DNA of 64,000 bases, taken from contig NZ_JAUSTT010000006.1 in assembly GCF_030812995.1 (NCBI RefSeq), positions 1-64,000 on the forward strand. Direction: 5' to 3'. Below are positions 34,945-44,183 of this stretch, piece after piece. Position 1 is the stretch's first letter; every line of letters begins with the position of its first letter. The stretch is from Bacillus chungangensis (GTDB lineage: Bacteria; Bacillota; Bacilli; Bacillales; Bacillaceae_C). Both the position numbers and the translations under genes were made by a program. The notes under the pieces are model-generated. The model was not told the DNA's origin, ran no database searches, and saw nothing but the letters and a program-made list of their open reading frames with translations.

Positions 34945-35193
34945 AACTTCCATCAGAGGGGGCTTTCTCTTATCCCCCATACCAAAGGATCTCAAGCTAA
35001 ATACGCGACGTCCTTTTTCAGCGTGCGATGTGTTACTGTCGAAGCTTTCCTTGTCCTGTCGCAACGCTTGAGTGACCTACGTCCCGTAGGCCCGAACCAA
35101 TTACATTTGACTTTCAGTTATCCCCCACCTAGCGCTTCTAATTCCTCTTACACTTGAGGTAGGGGTCTTACTGCTATTTAGATGTAGGATAAA
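34945..35193 (+). repeat. dispersed structured repeat, copy B
   Basis: Same order of parts as copy A: a GGGGGC/CCCCC hairpin start, GAAGCTTTCCTTGTCCTGTC, an extra CTACGTCCCGTAGGCCCGAA insert, CCCCCACCTAGCGCTTCTAA, and the end GATGTAGGATAAA. It lies just upstream of ureide cluster II. Confidence 0.8.
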
Positions 35194-35243
35194 TCTTTAT
35201 TCCTACACACTATTTAATATAGTATGACACAATTGTTGTCTAT

Positions 35244-35277
35244 TTTGGATAATAGGCTTTGAAAAACTTTATCCAAA
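35244..35277. promoter_or_regulatory. inverted-repeat operator candidate upstream of allC
   Basis: TTTGGATAA (35244-35252) and TTATCCAAA (35269-35277) are perfect inverted arms with a 16-base spacer, about 125 bases before allC. TTGGATAA resembles the core TTGGTTAA reported for B. subtilis PucR sites. A PucR gene lies at the far end of this cluster, so it may act here. Confidence 0.45.
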
Positions 35278-35298
35278 TCTCACGATGACTGCACGTCT

Positions 35299-35312
35299 AT
35301 TAAGCGTTTACA
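35299..35312 (+). promoter_or_regulatory. cre-like site upstream of allC
   Basis: ATTAAGCGTTTACA matches the CcpA consensus TGWAANCGNTNWCA at 12 of 14 positions. If used, it would link the ureide operon to carbon catabolite repression. Confidence 0.35.
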
Positions 35313-35399
35313 ATAAGTATTGCAAGCCATTTAGCATGCAAAAATGGACAATTGTTTAAACTTCATAACTTCACCATCTTTTTAGGAAGGATAGATAAA

Positions 35400-36632
35400 A
35401 TGGTTGAGATAAAAAAAGATGTTATTGCACTGGTTGATTGGTTAAGTAGCTTTGGAAAAGATCCCCAAGGTGGAGTTTCTCGTTTGCTCTATACAAAAGA
35501 GTGGAAAGAAGCACAAGAAGGTTTAAAAGCATTAATGGAAAAAGATGGACTAACCACAACGTATGATGAAATAGGAAACTTATTTGGCCGTTTAGAAGGA
35601 AGCAAATATAAAAATGAAACCATCATGTCGGGTTCTCATGTCGACACAGTCGTAAATGGCGGAACATTGGATGGTCAATATGGCATTATTGCAGCACTGT
35701 TAGCCGTCCGTTATTTAAAAGAACAATATGGCCAGCCCCTTCGAAATCTTGAAATTGTTTCATTAGCGGAAGAAGAAGGCAGCCGCTTTCCCTATACATT
35801 TTGGGGCAGCAAAAATATATTTGGTATAGCTAAAAAAGAGGATGTTCAAGCGATAGCGGATTTTAACGGTGTGCCATTTGAAAAAGCAATGAATGATGCA
35901 GGATTTGGTTATAGAGATGAATCCAAACCATTAAGAGACGACTTGAAAACGTTTGTAGAAATCCATATTGAACAAGGCAGTGTACTAGAAAAAGAAAAAA
36001 AATCAGTAGGAGTTGTTCATAGCATTGTAGGACAACGACGTTTCACCATTCAATTAAACGGTGAAGCAAATCATGCAGGTACTACTCCTATGCATTACCG
36101 AAAAGATACCGTCCATACATTAAGCAAAATTGTCGTAATGATTATGGAGCGGGCCAAACAATACGGGGATCCATTAGTAGCAACTGTTGGAAAGGTTGAA
36201 CCTAATCCAAATACAGTCAATGTGGTTCCAGGACACACATTGTTTACTTTAGATGTCCGTCATACTGAAAAAGACATTATTGTGAAATTTACAGAAGAAA
36301 TTGTAGCAGAAATGAAAAAAATAGCTGCAGAAATGGAAGTTGAGATCAACATTGATTTGTGGATGGATGAAGACCCTGTCCCGATGGACAAGCATGTTGT
36401 TGAAATACTTGAAAAACAATGTAAAGAACATGGGTTGAATTATCGTTTAATGCATAGTGGAGCGGGCCACGATTCACAAATCTTTGCTCCTCATGTTCCA
36501 ACTGCCATGCTTTTTGTCCCAAGCATAAAGGGTATTAGTCATAATCCAAAGGAAAATACAAGCCCTGAAGACCTTGCAGAAGGAGTACGTGCTCTTACAA
36601 ATGCGTTATATGAATTGGCTTATAAAGAATAA
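35400..36632 (+). CDS. allC: allantoate amidohydrolase
   Basis: A 410-residue M20-family amidohydrolase of the hydantoinase/carbamoylase group. Metal ligands are visible in SGSHVDTVVNGGTLDGQYG (His and bridging Asp), LAEEEGSRFP (Glu), HIEQGSVLE (His) and HSGAGHDSQ (His). NGEANHAGTTPMHYRKD belongs to the dimerisation domain. It should hydrolyse allantoate to ureidoglycine, CO2 and ammonia. N-carbamoyl amino-acid hydrolases look alike, but the allE and allD neighbours decide. ATG 35400 follows GGAAGG (35385-35390); a start at 35352 has no site. First gene of the cluster II operon. Confidence 0.88.
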   Translation: MVEIKKDVIALVDWLSSFGKDPQGGVSRLLYTKEWKEAQEGLKALMEKDGLTTTYDEIGNLFGRLEGSKYKNETIMSGSHVDTVVNGGTLDGQYGIIAALLAVRYLKEQYGQPLRNLEIVSLAEEEGSRFPYTFWGSKNIFGIAKKEDVQAIADFNGVPFEKAMNDAGFGYRDESKPLRDDLKTFVEIHIEQGSVLEKEKKSVGVVHSIVGQRRFTIQLNGEANHAGTTPMHYRKDTVHTLSKIVVMIMERAKQYGDPLVATVGKVEPNPNTVNVVPGHTLFTLDVRHTEKDIIVKFTEEIVAEMKKIAAEMEVEINIDLWMDEDPVPMDKHVVEILEKQCKEHGLNYRLMHSGAGHDSQIFAPHVPTAMLFVPSIKGISHNPKENTSPEDLAEGVRALTNALYELAYKE

Positions 36633-36671
36633 CATGGATTCATAAAAAATAAGCAGCTGGGAGGAAACAAC

Positions 36672-37919
36672 GTGAGCGGAGAAATGAATAACGAAAAATT
36701 TGCCTACTGGAAAAAAGTTATTGTTATGCTCTGTCTTGGTTGGACGGTAATTTGGATTTATCGTACGATTCTAAATCCTATATTACCAGAAATCCAAAGT
36801 GATTTGGGTGTTACATCAGATGCGAAAATGGGATTGATTTTTAGTACTTTCTTCTTTGCTTATACAATGATGCAAATTCCATCAGGGATTATGGCTGATA
36901 AATTTGGACGAAAAAAAGTGCTAATTCCTGGTTTTATTCTATTTACGATTGGTGCAATTTTAGTGGGGTTTTCCCCAAATTTAACAATGATCTTAGTAGC
37001 TAGCTTTATCACTGGTATGGGGCAAGGAACGTATTATGGACCAGCATATTCTATCTCTTCACAAGCGATCCCAAAAGATAAGCGTGGTATATCAACGGCT
37101 ATTATTAATAGTGGTTCAGCGATCGGGATGGGAATTGGTTTGATCGGATCTAGCTTCTTAGTAAAAGATGCTGGCTGGGATTGGAGAATTCTGCTTTTTA
37201 TCACTGCAGCTCTAGTGTTTTTGATGGTGCTTGTGTTTGCAAAAAACATTAAGGAAAATCCATTTGAAACAGTGGCAACAGAAAAGGAAGCAGCAAATGA
37301 TCTAGAAGATAAGCCGTCCATGAAGAAGCTTTTTGGCAACCCAAAAATGCTCGCTTCCTATGCATTATATTTTGCGACTTGTTATGGCTACTACATGATC
37401 GTCACTTGGCTGCCAACTTTCTTACAAGAAGAACGTGGATTTCAAGGATCGGCTATTGGATTTGCCTCTTCATTAGTAGCGTTCAGTGCTATTCCAGGGG
37501 CATTACTGTTCAGTCGTTTGTCTGATAAATTTATGCATAAAAAAGTGACATTTATTATCATTCTTGAACTTTTAGCAGCTTTAACTCTTTATTTAACAGT
37601 TGCTGTTAACACCACAACACTTTTAATTATATCTCTCATTTTTTATGGATTATTAGGCAAATTGGCCGTTGAGCCAATATTAATTTCATATATGGCAGAT
37701 AATGCGCCGAAACAAGGTTACAGTACGACATTTGGTGTGTTTAATTTCTTCGGCATGATGTCCTCTGTTGTTGCACCTTTTGCAACAGGTCTCATTTCTG
37801 ACATAACAGGCAGTAAGGTTCTAGGATTTTACTTAGCAGCTGTAATCATCGTAGTTGGAACCATTATTATGCTGCTTGTTAATATGAAGAAACCAAACAA
37901 GACATCTGCAACCGCCTAG
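36672..37919 (+). CDS. MFS transporter, probable allantoate/ureide permease (cluster II)
   Basis: A 415-residue 12-TM major facilitator, paralogue of the transporter at 24857 (FKFS/LTWLPYYL-type segments align with VTWLPTFLQEERGF). Signature loop MADKFGRKKVLIPG near residue 77, with GTYYGPAYSISSQA following as in the paralogue. GTG start with GGGAGG 7 bases upstream, 39 bases after allC. Its place between allC and allE suggests uptake of allantoate or allantoin. This is inferred from context; it is not the NCS1-type PucI permease. Confidence 0.82.
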   Translation: MSGEMNNEKFAYWKKVIVMLCLGWTVIWIYRTILNPILPEIQSDLGVTSDAKMGLIFSTFFFAYTMMQIPSGIMADKFGRKKVLIPGFILFTIGAILVGFSPNLTMILVASFITGMGQGTYYGPAYSISSQAIPKDKRGISTAIINSGSAIGMGIGLIGSSFLVKDAGWDWRILLFITAALVFLMVLVFAKNIKENPFETVATEKEAANDLEDKPSMKKLFGNPKMLASYALYFATCYGYYMIVTWLPTFLQEERGFQGSAIGFASSLVAFSAIPGALLFSRLSDKFMHKKVTFIIILELLAALTLYLTVAVNTTTLLIISLIFYGLLGKLAVEPILISYMADNAPKQGYSTTFGVFNFFGMMSSVVAPFATGLISDITGSKVLGFYLAAVIIVVGTIIMLLVNMKKPNKTSATA

Positions 37920-37970
37920 TAATATTCATTTATAAAAACAATGAACAAATGAAAAAGGAGCTGTACAATC

Positions 37971-38732
37971 ATGGGTTATCCAAAAGATTTACTTACAAGC
38001 CGTTCCATTATAAAAAGGGGTAATTACGCTCTCATTCCACAAGAAGGATTAGTAAATAACGTTATACCAGGATTTGAAGAATGTACTATCTCTATTCTTG
38101 CTTCACCAAGATTAGGAGCACATTTTGTTGATTATATTGTCACAATGCATGAAGGTGGAAAAAACGAAAAAGGGTACGGAGAAGAAGGTGTCCAAACGTT
38201 TGTTTATTGCATAGAGGGAAAAGTAAAAGCATCCACTTCAAAAGAATCCTTTACGTTGGAAGAAGGCGGCTATTTATACTGTCCTCCAGGAGAAAAAATG
38301 TATCTTGAAAATTTACAAAAAGAAGATACTCGTTTATTTCTTTACAAACAAAAACATCAGCCATTAGAAGGACATGCACCATGGGTTGTGTCTCAAAATG
38401 TAAATGATTTGGAGTGGGTTGAATATGATGACATGGCTAATGTCCATATAAAAGATCTATTACCAACGGATATTGCTTTTGATATGAACTTCCATATTTT
38501 ATCCTTTGAGCCTGGCGGGTGCCATCCATTCATCGAAACTCATTATCAAGAACATGGTGCGTATATGTTGTCAGGATTAGGTGTTTATAATCTTGACAAT
38601 GAATGGGTTCCAATTAAAAAAGGAGATTACTTATATATGGGAGCTTATGTGCCACAAGCAACTTATGCATCAGGTCGTGAACCTTTTTCTTATGTCTATT
38701 CTAAAGATTGCAATCGTGATGCCAAACTATAA
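37971..38732 (+). CDS. allE: (S)-ureidoglycine aminohydrolase
   Basis: A 253-residue bicupin. The first cupin spans about residues 55-125 (VQTFVYCIEGKVKASTSKES, CPPGEKMYLEN) and the second about 170-245. Metal-binding residues are in PFIETHYQEHGAYMLSGLG, matching the Glu/His/His set of plant and bacterial UGlyAH. It releases ammonia from ureidoglycine to give (S)-ureidoglycolate. AAAGGAGCTGTACAATC precedes ATG, 51 bases after the transporter. It fits exactly between AllC and AllD in the pathway. Confidence 0.9.
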   Translation: MGYPKDLLTSRSIIKRGNYALIPQEGLVNNVIPGFEECTISILASPRLGAHFVDYIVTMHEGGKNEKGYGEEGVQTFVYCIEGKVKASTSKESFTLEEGGYLYCPPGEKMYLENLQKEDTRLFLYKQKHQPLEGHAPWVVSQNVNDLEWVEYDDMANVHIKDLLPTDIAFDMNFHILSFEPGGCHPFIETHYQEHGAYMLSGLGVYNLDNEWVPIKKGDYLYMGAYVPQATYASGREPFSYVYSKDCNRDAKL

Positions 38733-38840
38733 GTAATACTGTTGAAAAGCGAAAGAATCAAATAAAAGAGGGACTGATCCATACGTTTTAATGATTGGAT
38801 CAGCTCCATTGTCCTGATTAAATGATAAGAGGTGTTCATT

Positions 38841-39890
38841 GTGAAAGTAACAAAAGAAAAGCTTCACGAATTGATTCAGACAAAGCTTCATCGAGCAGGA
38901 CTAACAGAAGAACATGCGGGAATCGTAGCGGATGTACTCGTTCATGCAGATGTACGAGGTGTTCACTCTCATGGAGCGATGCGTGTGGAGTATTATGCGG
39001 AACGCATTGCTAAGGGAGGCATTAATACGAATCCTACTTTTACATTTGAAAAAACAGGAACAGCGTCAGGAGTCTTTGATGGAGATAACGGTTCTGGCCA
39101 TGTAGCTGCGAAGCTTGGAATGGACAGAGCCATCTCAATGGCAAAAGAAAATGGCGTAGCAATTATAGGTGTACGCCGTATCGCTCATAGCGGAGCCCTT
39201 TCTTATTTTGTTCAACAAGCTGCAAAAGCAGGAATGATCGGGATAAGTGTTTGTCAATCAGATCCAATGGTTGTCCCTTTTGGCGGCGCAGAGCCTTATT
39301 ATGGAACGAATCCAATTGCTTTTGCCGCTCCTGCAGAAAATGAAGAGATGATTACATTTGATATGGCGACAACAGTACAAGCATGGGGGAAAATATTGCA
39401 TGCTCGCTCTAAACATGAGGCAATTCCAGATACATGGGCAGTAGATCAAAATGGGGAGCCGACAACGGATCCATTCAAAGTAAATGCGCTGCTCCCGATT
39501 GCTGGTCCTAAAGGGTACGGACTTATGATGATGGTTGATATTTTATCCGGTGTACTATTAGGTCTTCCTTTCGGCAACCGTGTAAGTTCAATGTATCACA
39601 ATTTGTCAGAAGGACGTAATTTAGGCCAGCTTCATATCGTTATTAATCCTGCATTTTTTACGGATGCCAACCAATTTAAAGCAAATATTACGAAAACAAT
39701 GCAGGATTTAAATGGAATGAAGCCTGCTCCCGGATTTGATCGCGTGCTTTATCCCGGTCAAAATTATGATTTGATTGAAAAAGAAAACGAAGTAAACGGT
39801 ATCGAAATTGTAGATGAAATCTATGATTACTTAGTATCTGATGTCATCCACAACAATCAATATAATCATAAAAGTCCATTTGCAAAGTAA
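38841..39890 (+). CDS. allD: ureidoglycolate dehydrogenase, copy 1
   Basis: A 349-residue NAD(P)-dependent enzyme of the Ldh_2/malate-lactate dehydrogenase family. HADVRGVHSHGAMRVEYYA, RRIAHSGALSYFVQQAA (catalytic His), VPFGGAEPYYGTNPIAFA and AGPKGYGLMMMVDILSG are typical. It oxidises (S)-ureidoglycolate to oxalurate. GTG 38841 is chosen because AAGAGGTG ends 6 bases upstream and the length then equals copy 2; another GTG at 38832 lies in the site. A second, about 80 percent identical copy follows at 40040, with a dispersed repeat between them. Confidence 0.9.
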   Translation: MKVTKEKLHELIQTKLHRAGLTEEHAGIVADVLVHADVRGVHSHGAMRVEYYAERIAKGGINTNPTFTFEKTGTASGVFDGDNGSGHVAAKLGMDRAISMAKENGVAIIGVRRIAHSGALSYFVQQAAKAGMIGISVCQSDPMVVPFGGAEPYYGTNPIAFAAPAENEEMITFDMATTVQAWGKILHARSKHEAIPDTWAVDQNGEPTTDPFKVNALLPIAGPKGYGLMMMVDILSGVLLGLPFGNRVSSMYHNLSEGRNLGQLHIVINPAFFTDANQFKANITKTMQDLNGMKPAPGFDRVLYPGQNYDLIEKENEVNGIEIVDEIYDYLVSDVIHNNQYNHKSPFAK

Positions 39891-39893
39891 TAA

Positions 39894-40014
39894 AGTGACA
39901 CTTCCATCTGTGTAGGTGACCTTATCATTTTCAGGCAGTTATCCCTACCTAGCGCTTCTGATTCCTCTAACTATTAAGGTGGGGGTATACTGCCACTTAT
40001 ATGTGAGATAAAAG
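39894..40014 (+). repeat. dispersed structured repeat, copy C (partial)
   Basis: CTACCTAGCGCTTCTGATTC, AAGGTGGGGGTATACTGCCA and the end ATGTGAGATAAA match the last third of copies A, B and D, and CACTTCCATCTGTG matches their beginning. The middle is missing. It lies exactly between the two allD genes. Confidence 0.75.
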
Positions 40015-40039
40015 AATTTCCTTATAAAGAGGTGAGTAA

Positions 40040-41089
40040 GTGAATATTTCAAAAGAAACATTGAAAGAATTAATAAAGAAAAAATTAAATAAAGCTGGCT
40101 TATCGGAAGAGCATGCTGAAGGCGTAGCCGACGTACTCGTTCATGCGGATGTACGAGGCGTTCATTCACACGGAGCGATGCGTGTGGAATATTATGCCGA
40201 ACGAATTGCGAAGGGCGGAATGAATACAAACCCCCAATTCCATTTTGAAAAAACAGGATCCAACACAGCTATTTTTGACGGCGACAATGGAGCTGGGCAC
40301 GTTGCAGCAAAGCTTGCAATGGATGAGGCGATCCAAATGGCAAAAGAACATGGAATAGGATTCGTTGGTGTAAAACGTATTTCCCATAGCGGCGCTCTTT
40401 CCTACTTTGTTCAGCAAGCTGCTCAACAAGAAATGATTGGAATCTCTGTATGTCAGTCAGATCCTATGGTTGTACCTTTCGGTGGCGCAGAGCCTTATTA
40501 CGGGACAAATCCGATTGCTTTTGCTGCCCCTGCAGAAAATGGGGAAGCCATTATTTTCGATATGGCAACAACTGTTCAAGCATGGGGAAAAATTTTACAT
40601 GCTCGTTCTAAACGTGAAAAGATTCCTCCTACATGGGCGGTAGACCAAAATGGAGAAGCAACAACAGATCCATTTAAAGTAAATGCCCTGTTGCCGATTG
40701 CCGGTCCAAAAGGCTATGGTCTTATGATGATGGTCGATATTCTATCAGGCATTCTACTCGGGCTTCCGTTTGGAGGAAAGGTGAGTTCTATGTATCACGA
40801 TTTAACGGAAGGACGTAATTTAGGTCAGCTTCATATTGTCATTAATCCTGCATTTTTTACTGATTTAACTACATTTAAGGCGAATATTTCTCAAACAATG
40901 ACAGATTTGAATGAGATAAAACCTGCTCCAGGATATGATCGCGTTTATTATCCAGGACAACGAAGCAGCATTCGCCAGAAGAAAAATGAGGAAAATGGCA
41001 TTGATATTGTCGATGATGTATATCAATATCTTGTTTCTAAAGACATTCATTTTAATCGTTACGATCAAAAAGATCCATTTGCCAAGTAA
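40040..41089 (+). CDS. allD: ureidoglycolate dehydrogenase, copy 2
   Basis: A 349-residue enzyme, collinear with copy 1 and keeping all its motifs: KRISHSGALSYFVQQAA, the GGAEPYYGTNPIAFAAP stretch, and PKGYGLMMMVDILSG. GTG 40040 with AGAGGTGAG upstream. Differences cluster in the last 60 residues (YYPGQRSSIRQKKNEENG versus LYPGQNYDLIEKENEVNG), suggesting either simple redundancy or a changed partner or substrate. It is followed by fdrA after 32 bases. Confidence 0.9.
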   Translation: MNISKETLKELIKKKLNKAGLSEEHAEGVADVLVHADVRGVHSHGAMRVEYYAERIAKGGMNTNPQFHFEKTGSNTAIFDGDNGAGHVAAKLAMDEAIQMAKEHGIGFVGVKRISHSGALSYFVQQAAQQEMIGISVCQSDPMVVPFGGAEPYYGTNPIAFAAPAENGEAIIFDMATTVQAWGKILHARSKREKIPPTWAVDQNGEATTDPFKVNALLPIAGPKGYGLMMMVDILSGILLGLPFGGKVSSMYHDLTEGRNLGQLHIVINPAFFTDLTTFKANISQTMTDLNEIKPAPGYDRVYYPGQRSSIRQKKNEENGIDIVDDVYQYLVSKDIHFNRYDQKDPFAK

Positions 41090-41121
41090 TAGAACATAAA
41101 AAATAAAAAGAGGTGATATAC

Positions 41122-42891
41122 ATGCTATACACAATCATTAAGAAAAATGCATATCAAGATTCTGTAAACCTGATGCTTTTAACAAATAAGTTATCTACAA
41201 TGGAAGGTATTCAAAAAGTGTCAATCATGATGGGTACTGAAGCCAATAAAGATATCTTTAAAAATTCCGGGTTGTTTACAGAAGAACTTGCGAACGCAAG
41301 TGCAAATGACATGTGTATCGTTGTTAATACAGAAGATGAAAGTAAAGTACAGGAGATACTTGATGAAATTGACTCTTTTCTAAAAAATCAATCCATCAGT
41401 AATAATGACAAAGGATATGAAACAGTTCGTACATGGGATAAAGCGATGAAAGCAGCTCCTGATGCAAATATTGCCTTAATCTCAGTACCAGGGAAATATG
41501 CGGCCTCTGAAGCTGACCAAGCTTTGGATCAAGGTTTGCACGCTTTTATCTTTAGTGACAATGTGCCACTTGAAGAAGAGCTTCGTTTAAAGAAAAAAGC
41601 ACATGATAAAGGATTATTGGTCATGGGTCCAGATTGTGGAACTGGTATTCTTTCCGGTATTCCAATGGCATTTGCGAATGTTGTTAATACAGGAAATATT
41701 GGTATGGTTGGTGCATCTGGAACAGGTATTCAAGAAGTATCTACCATCATTGACCGTTTAGGCGGTGGCGTGTCGCATGCAATCGGAACAGGTGGACGAG
41801 ACCTATCAGAAAAAATTGGTGCTATTACGATGATGGATGGGATTCTTGGGTTAGAACATCATCCTCAAACAGAAGTGATTGCGATCATTTCTAAACCGCC
41901 TGCTAAAGAGGTACGGAATCAAGTAGTTCAGCTTCTTCAGCATGTATCTAAACCTGTTGTAGCTATCTTTTTAGGTGAAAAGCCAGAAAAACATGAAGGA
42001 AATGTGTATCATGCATATACATTAGAAGAAACTGCCCGCATTGCAGTTGACTTGGCAAACCAAAAAGAAGTGAGGGCTGATTATAACGCTCTTCAAATGG
42101 AAGTTCCACAAGTTGATTTAAAAGATAGCCAAACTTCTATTAAAGGATTGTATTCTGGTGGATCTCTTGCATCAGAAGCGGCTATGCTGATTTCCGATGC
42201 ACTTCAACTAAAAGATGGATTAATCAAAGAAGAGGGCTATATGTTAAAAGCAGACGGTCATGAAGTAGTTGATTTAGGAGATGACATGTACACACAAGGG
42301 AAGCCGCATCCGATGATTGATCCAGATACGCGTATTCAATTTATCCATCATGCGGTGCAAGATCCAACTACCGCAATTGTACTTTTTGATGTTGTTTTAG
42401 GATACGGTTCACATGAAGACATGGCAAATCAATTGGTGCCTGCTATTGTAAAGGCGCGAGAGGCAGCGGAGAAAGAAGGCCGCCGCGTTTATTTTGTTGC
42501 AACCGTTTGTGGAACGGATCAAGATCCTCAAAATTACCGTGAACAAAAGCAAATTCTTGAAAATGCAGGAATTATTGTCCGTGATAGCAATAATCAAGCA
42601 GTACGTACAGCAATAAAAATGACCGGTCTAAATATAGAGGATATACAAAAACAGCATCATCAGGTTGATGTATCAAGTAAAGAAGATGATGCTTCACATG
42701 TTTCGTCTGAAGCTGTTCAACGTTTATTAAGTGAAAAACCAATAGTGATCAACGTAGGATTAAAGAAATTTTCTGATACCTTCACGACCTTTGGTACACG
42801 TGTTGTACAATTTGATTGGCGTCCTGTTGCAGGTGGAAATGAGCGTATGCAAAAGATTCTAAAGCTGTTGAATTCTTATGAAGCTAAATAG
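41122..42891 (+). CDS. fdrA: FdrA/AllF, putative oxamate carbamoyltransferase subunit (cluster II)
   Basis: A 589-residue paralogue of the cluster I protein at 16012, about 70 percent identical by eye. VRTWDKAMKAAPDANIALIS, GPDCGTGILSGIPMAFANVV, GTGGRDLSEKIGAITMMDG and VNVGLKKFSD-type C-terminal sequence are kept. Together with YlbE and YlbF it should phosphorolyse the oxalurate made by AllD. ATG 41122 follows AGAGG (41109-41113) by 8 bases; a GTG at 41113 overlaps the site. An insertion near residue 520 (KEDDASHVSSEAVQ) distinguishes it from copy I. Confidence 0.87.
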   Translation: MLYTIIKKNAYQDSVNLMLLTNKLSTMEGIQKVSIMMGTEANKDIFKNSGLFTEELANASANDMCIVVNTEDESKVQEILDEIDSFLKNQSISNNDKGYETVRTWDKAMKAAPDANIALISVPGKYAASEADQALDQGLHAFIFSDNVPLEEELRLKKKAHDKGLLVMGPDCGTGILSGIPMAFANVVNTGNIGMVGASGTGIQEVSTIIDRLGGGVSHAIGTGGRDLSEKIGAITMMDGILGLEHHPQTEVIAIISKPPAKEVRNQVVQLLQHVSKPVVAIFLGEKPEKHEGNVYHAYTLEETARIAVDLANQKEVRADYNALQMEVPQVDLKDSQTSIKGLYSGGSLASEAAMLISDALQLKDGLIKEEGYMLKADGHEVVDLGDDMYTQGKPHPMIDPDTRIQFIHHAVQDPTTAIVLFDVVLGYGSHEDMANQLVPAIVKAREAAEKEGRRVYFVATVCGTDQDPQNYREQKQILENAGIIVRDSNNQAVRTAIKMTGLNIEDIQKQHHQVDVSSKEDDASHVSSEAVQRLLSEKPIVINVGLKKFSDTFTTFGTRVVQFDWRPVAGGNERMQKILKLLNSYEAK

Positions 42892-42917
42892 AACACAAAC
42901 CTTAGGAGGTTCATCTT

Positions 42918-44183
42918 ATGCAATATAAAACAATTGATGAAGCAAATCGTGCCGTCATAGATAAAATCGTAGGGTCTGCACCATTTTTAGTAGATGCCGT
43001 TCCAGCTAAATCCGTGATCCCTGAATTAGAGGGAAAAGTTCTTCTTCATGCAGGTCCGCCAATTACTTGGGATGAGATGACAGGTCCAATGCAAGGCTCT
43101 TGTGTAGGAGCTGCATTATTTGAAGGTTGGGCGCAAACAGAAGATGAAGCACGCCGCATGCTAAGCAATGGTGAAATTACCTTTATTCCTTGTCATCATG
43201 TAAATGCTGTAGGGCCAATGGGTGGAATTACATCAGGCAACATGCCTGTTTTCGTAGTGGAAAATCGTTCAGAAGGAAACAGAGGCTATTGTATTATGAA
43301 CGAAGGAATTGGCAAGGTGCTTCGTTTCGGTGCGTACTCTCAAGAAGTCATTGACCGTTTAACATGGATGAAAAATGTGTTAGGTCCTGTGTTAGGTCAA
43401 GCACTTCGGTCAACAGAAGATGGGCTGAACCTAAATGTTATGATTGCTAAAGCGATCACAATGGGAGATGAATTCCATCAGCGCAACATCGCTGCATCAC
43501 TTATCTTCTTAAAGGAAATTAGCCCATATATTGTTGATTTGAATATTGATGAAAAAGACCGCCGAGATGTCATTAAATTCTTAGCTGATACAGATCAATT
43601 TTTCTTAAACATCATGATGGCCACAGCCAAGACAGTGTTAGATGGTGCAAGAAAATTACAAGAAGGTACAGTTGTTACAGCTATGTCCCGAAACGGCAAA
43701 GATTTCGGCATCCGTATTAGCGGGATGGGAGATCAATGGTTTACAGCTCCTGTAAATACACCGCAAGGACTATTCTTTACAGGGTATTGTCAAGAGGATG
43801 CTAACCCTGATATTGGTGACAGTGCTATTACAGAAGCTTATGGTGTTGGAGGAATGGCAATGATTGCTGCACCTGGAGTGACGCGTTTTGTAGGAGCAGG
43901 AGGCTTTGAAGATGCACTGGCTACCAGCAACGAAATGAGTGAAATTTGTATTGATCAAAACCCTAACTTCTCCGTACCAACTTGGGACTTTCAAGGCATC
44001 TGTTTAGGAATTGATGCACGAAAAGTAGTTGAAACAGGAATTACCCCTGTCATTAATACAGGTATTGCCCACAAAGAGCCTGGTGTTGGACAAATTGGTG
44101 CAGGTACTGTCCGTGCACCTATCGAGTGTTTTGAAAAAGCCCTTGAAGCCTATGCACAAAAGCTAGGTTTACTAGATTCTTAA
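42918..44183 (+). CDS. ylbE: YlbE/AllG, DUF1116 protein (cluster II)
   Basis: A 421-residue DUF1116 protein, about 80 percent identical by eye to 17803-19068. LHAGPPITWDEMTGPMQGSC, ITFIPCHHVNAVGPMGGITS and DQWFTAPVNTPQGLFFTG are shared. Proposed subunit of oxamate carbamoyltransferase. AGGAGG lies about 12 bases before ATG. The stop is directly followed by the start of the DUF2877 gene, the same coupling as in cluster I, so the whole block was duplicated as a unit. Confidence 0.87.
   Translation: MQYKTIDEANRAVIDKIVGSAPFLVDAVPAKSVIPELEGKVLLHAGPPITWDEMTGPMQGSCVGAALFEGWAQTEDEARRMLSNGEITFIPCHHVNAVGPMGGITSGNMPVFVVENRSEGNRGYCIMNEGIGKVLRFGAYSQEVIDRLTWMKNVLGPVLGQALRSTEDGLNLNVMIAKAITMGDEFHQRNIAASLIFLKEISPYIVDLNIDEKDRRDVIKFLADTDQFFLNIMMATAKTVLDGARKLQEGTVVTAMSRNGKDFGIRISGMGDQWFTAPVNTPQGLFFTGYCQEDANPDIGDSAITEAYGVGGMAMIAAPGVTRFVGAGGFEDALATSNEMSEICIDQNPNFSVPTWDFQGICLGIDARKVVETGITPVINTGIAHKEPGVGQIGAGTVRAPIECFEKALEAYAQKLGLLDS

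Noticed and set aside
34680-35000. 106-codon plus-strand frame upstream of allC
   Set aside because: Composition is not protein-like, there is no ribosome site, and its end lies inside dispersed repeat copy B.
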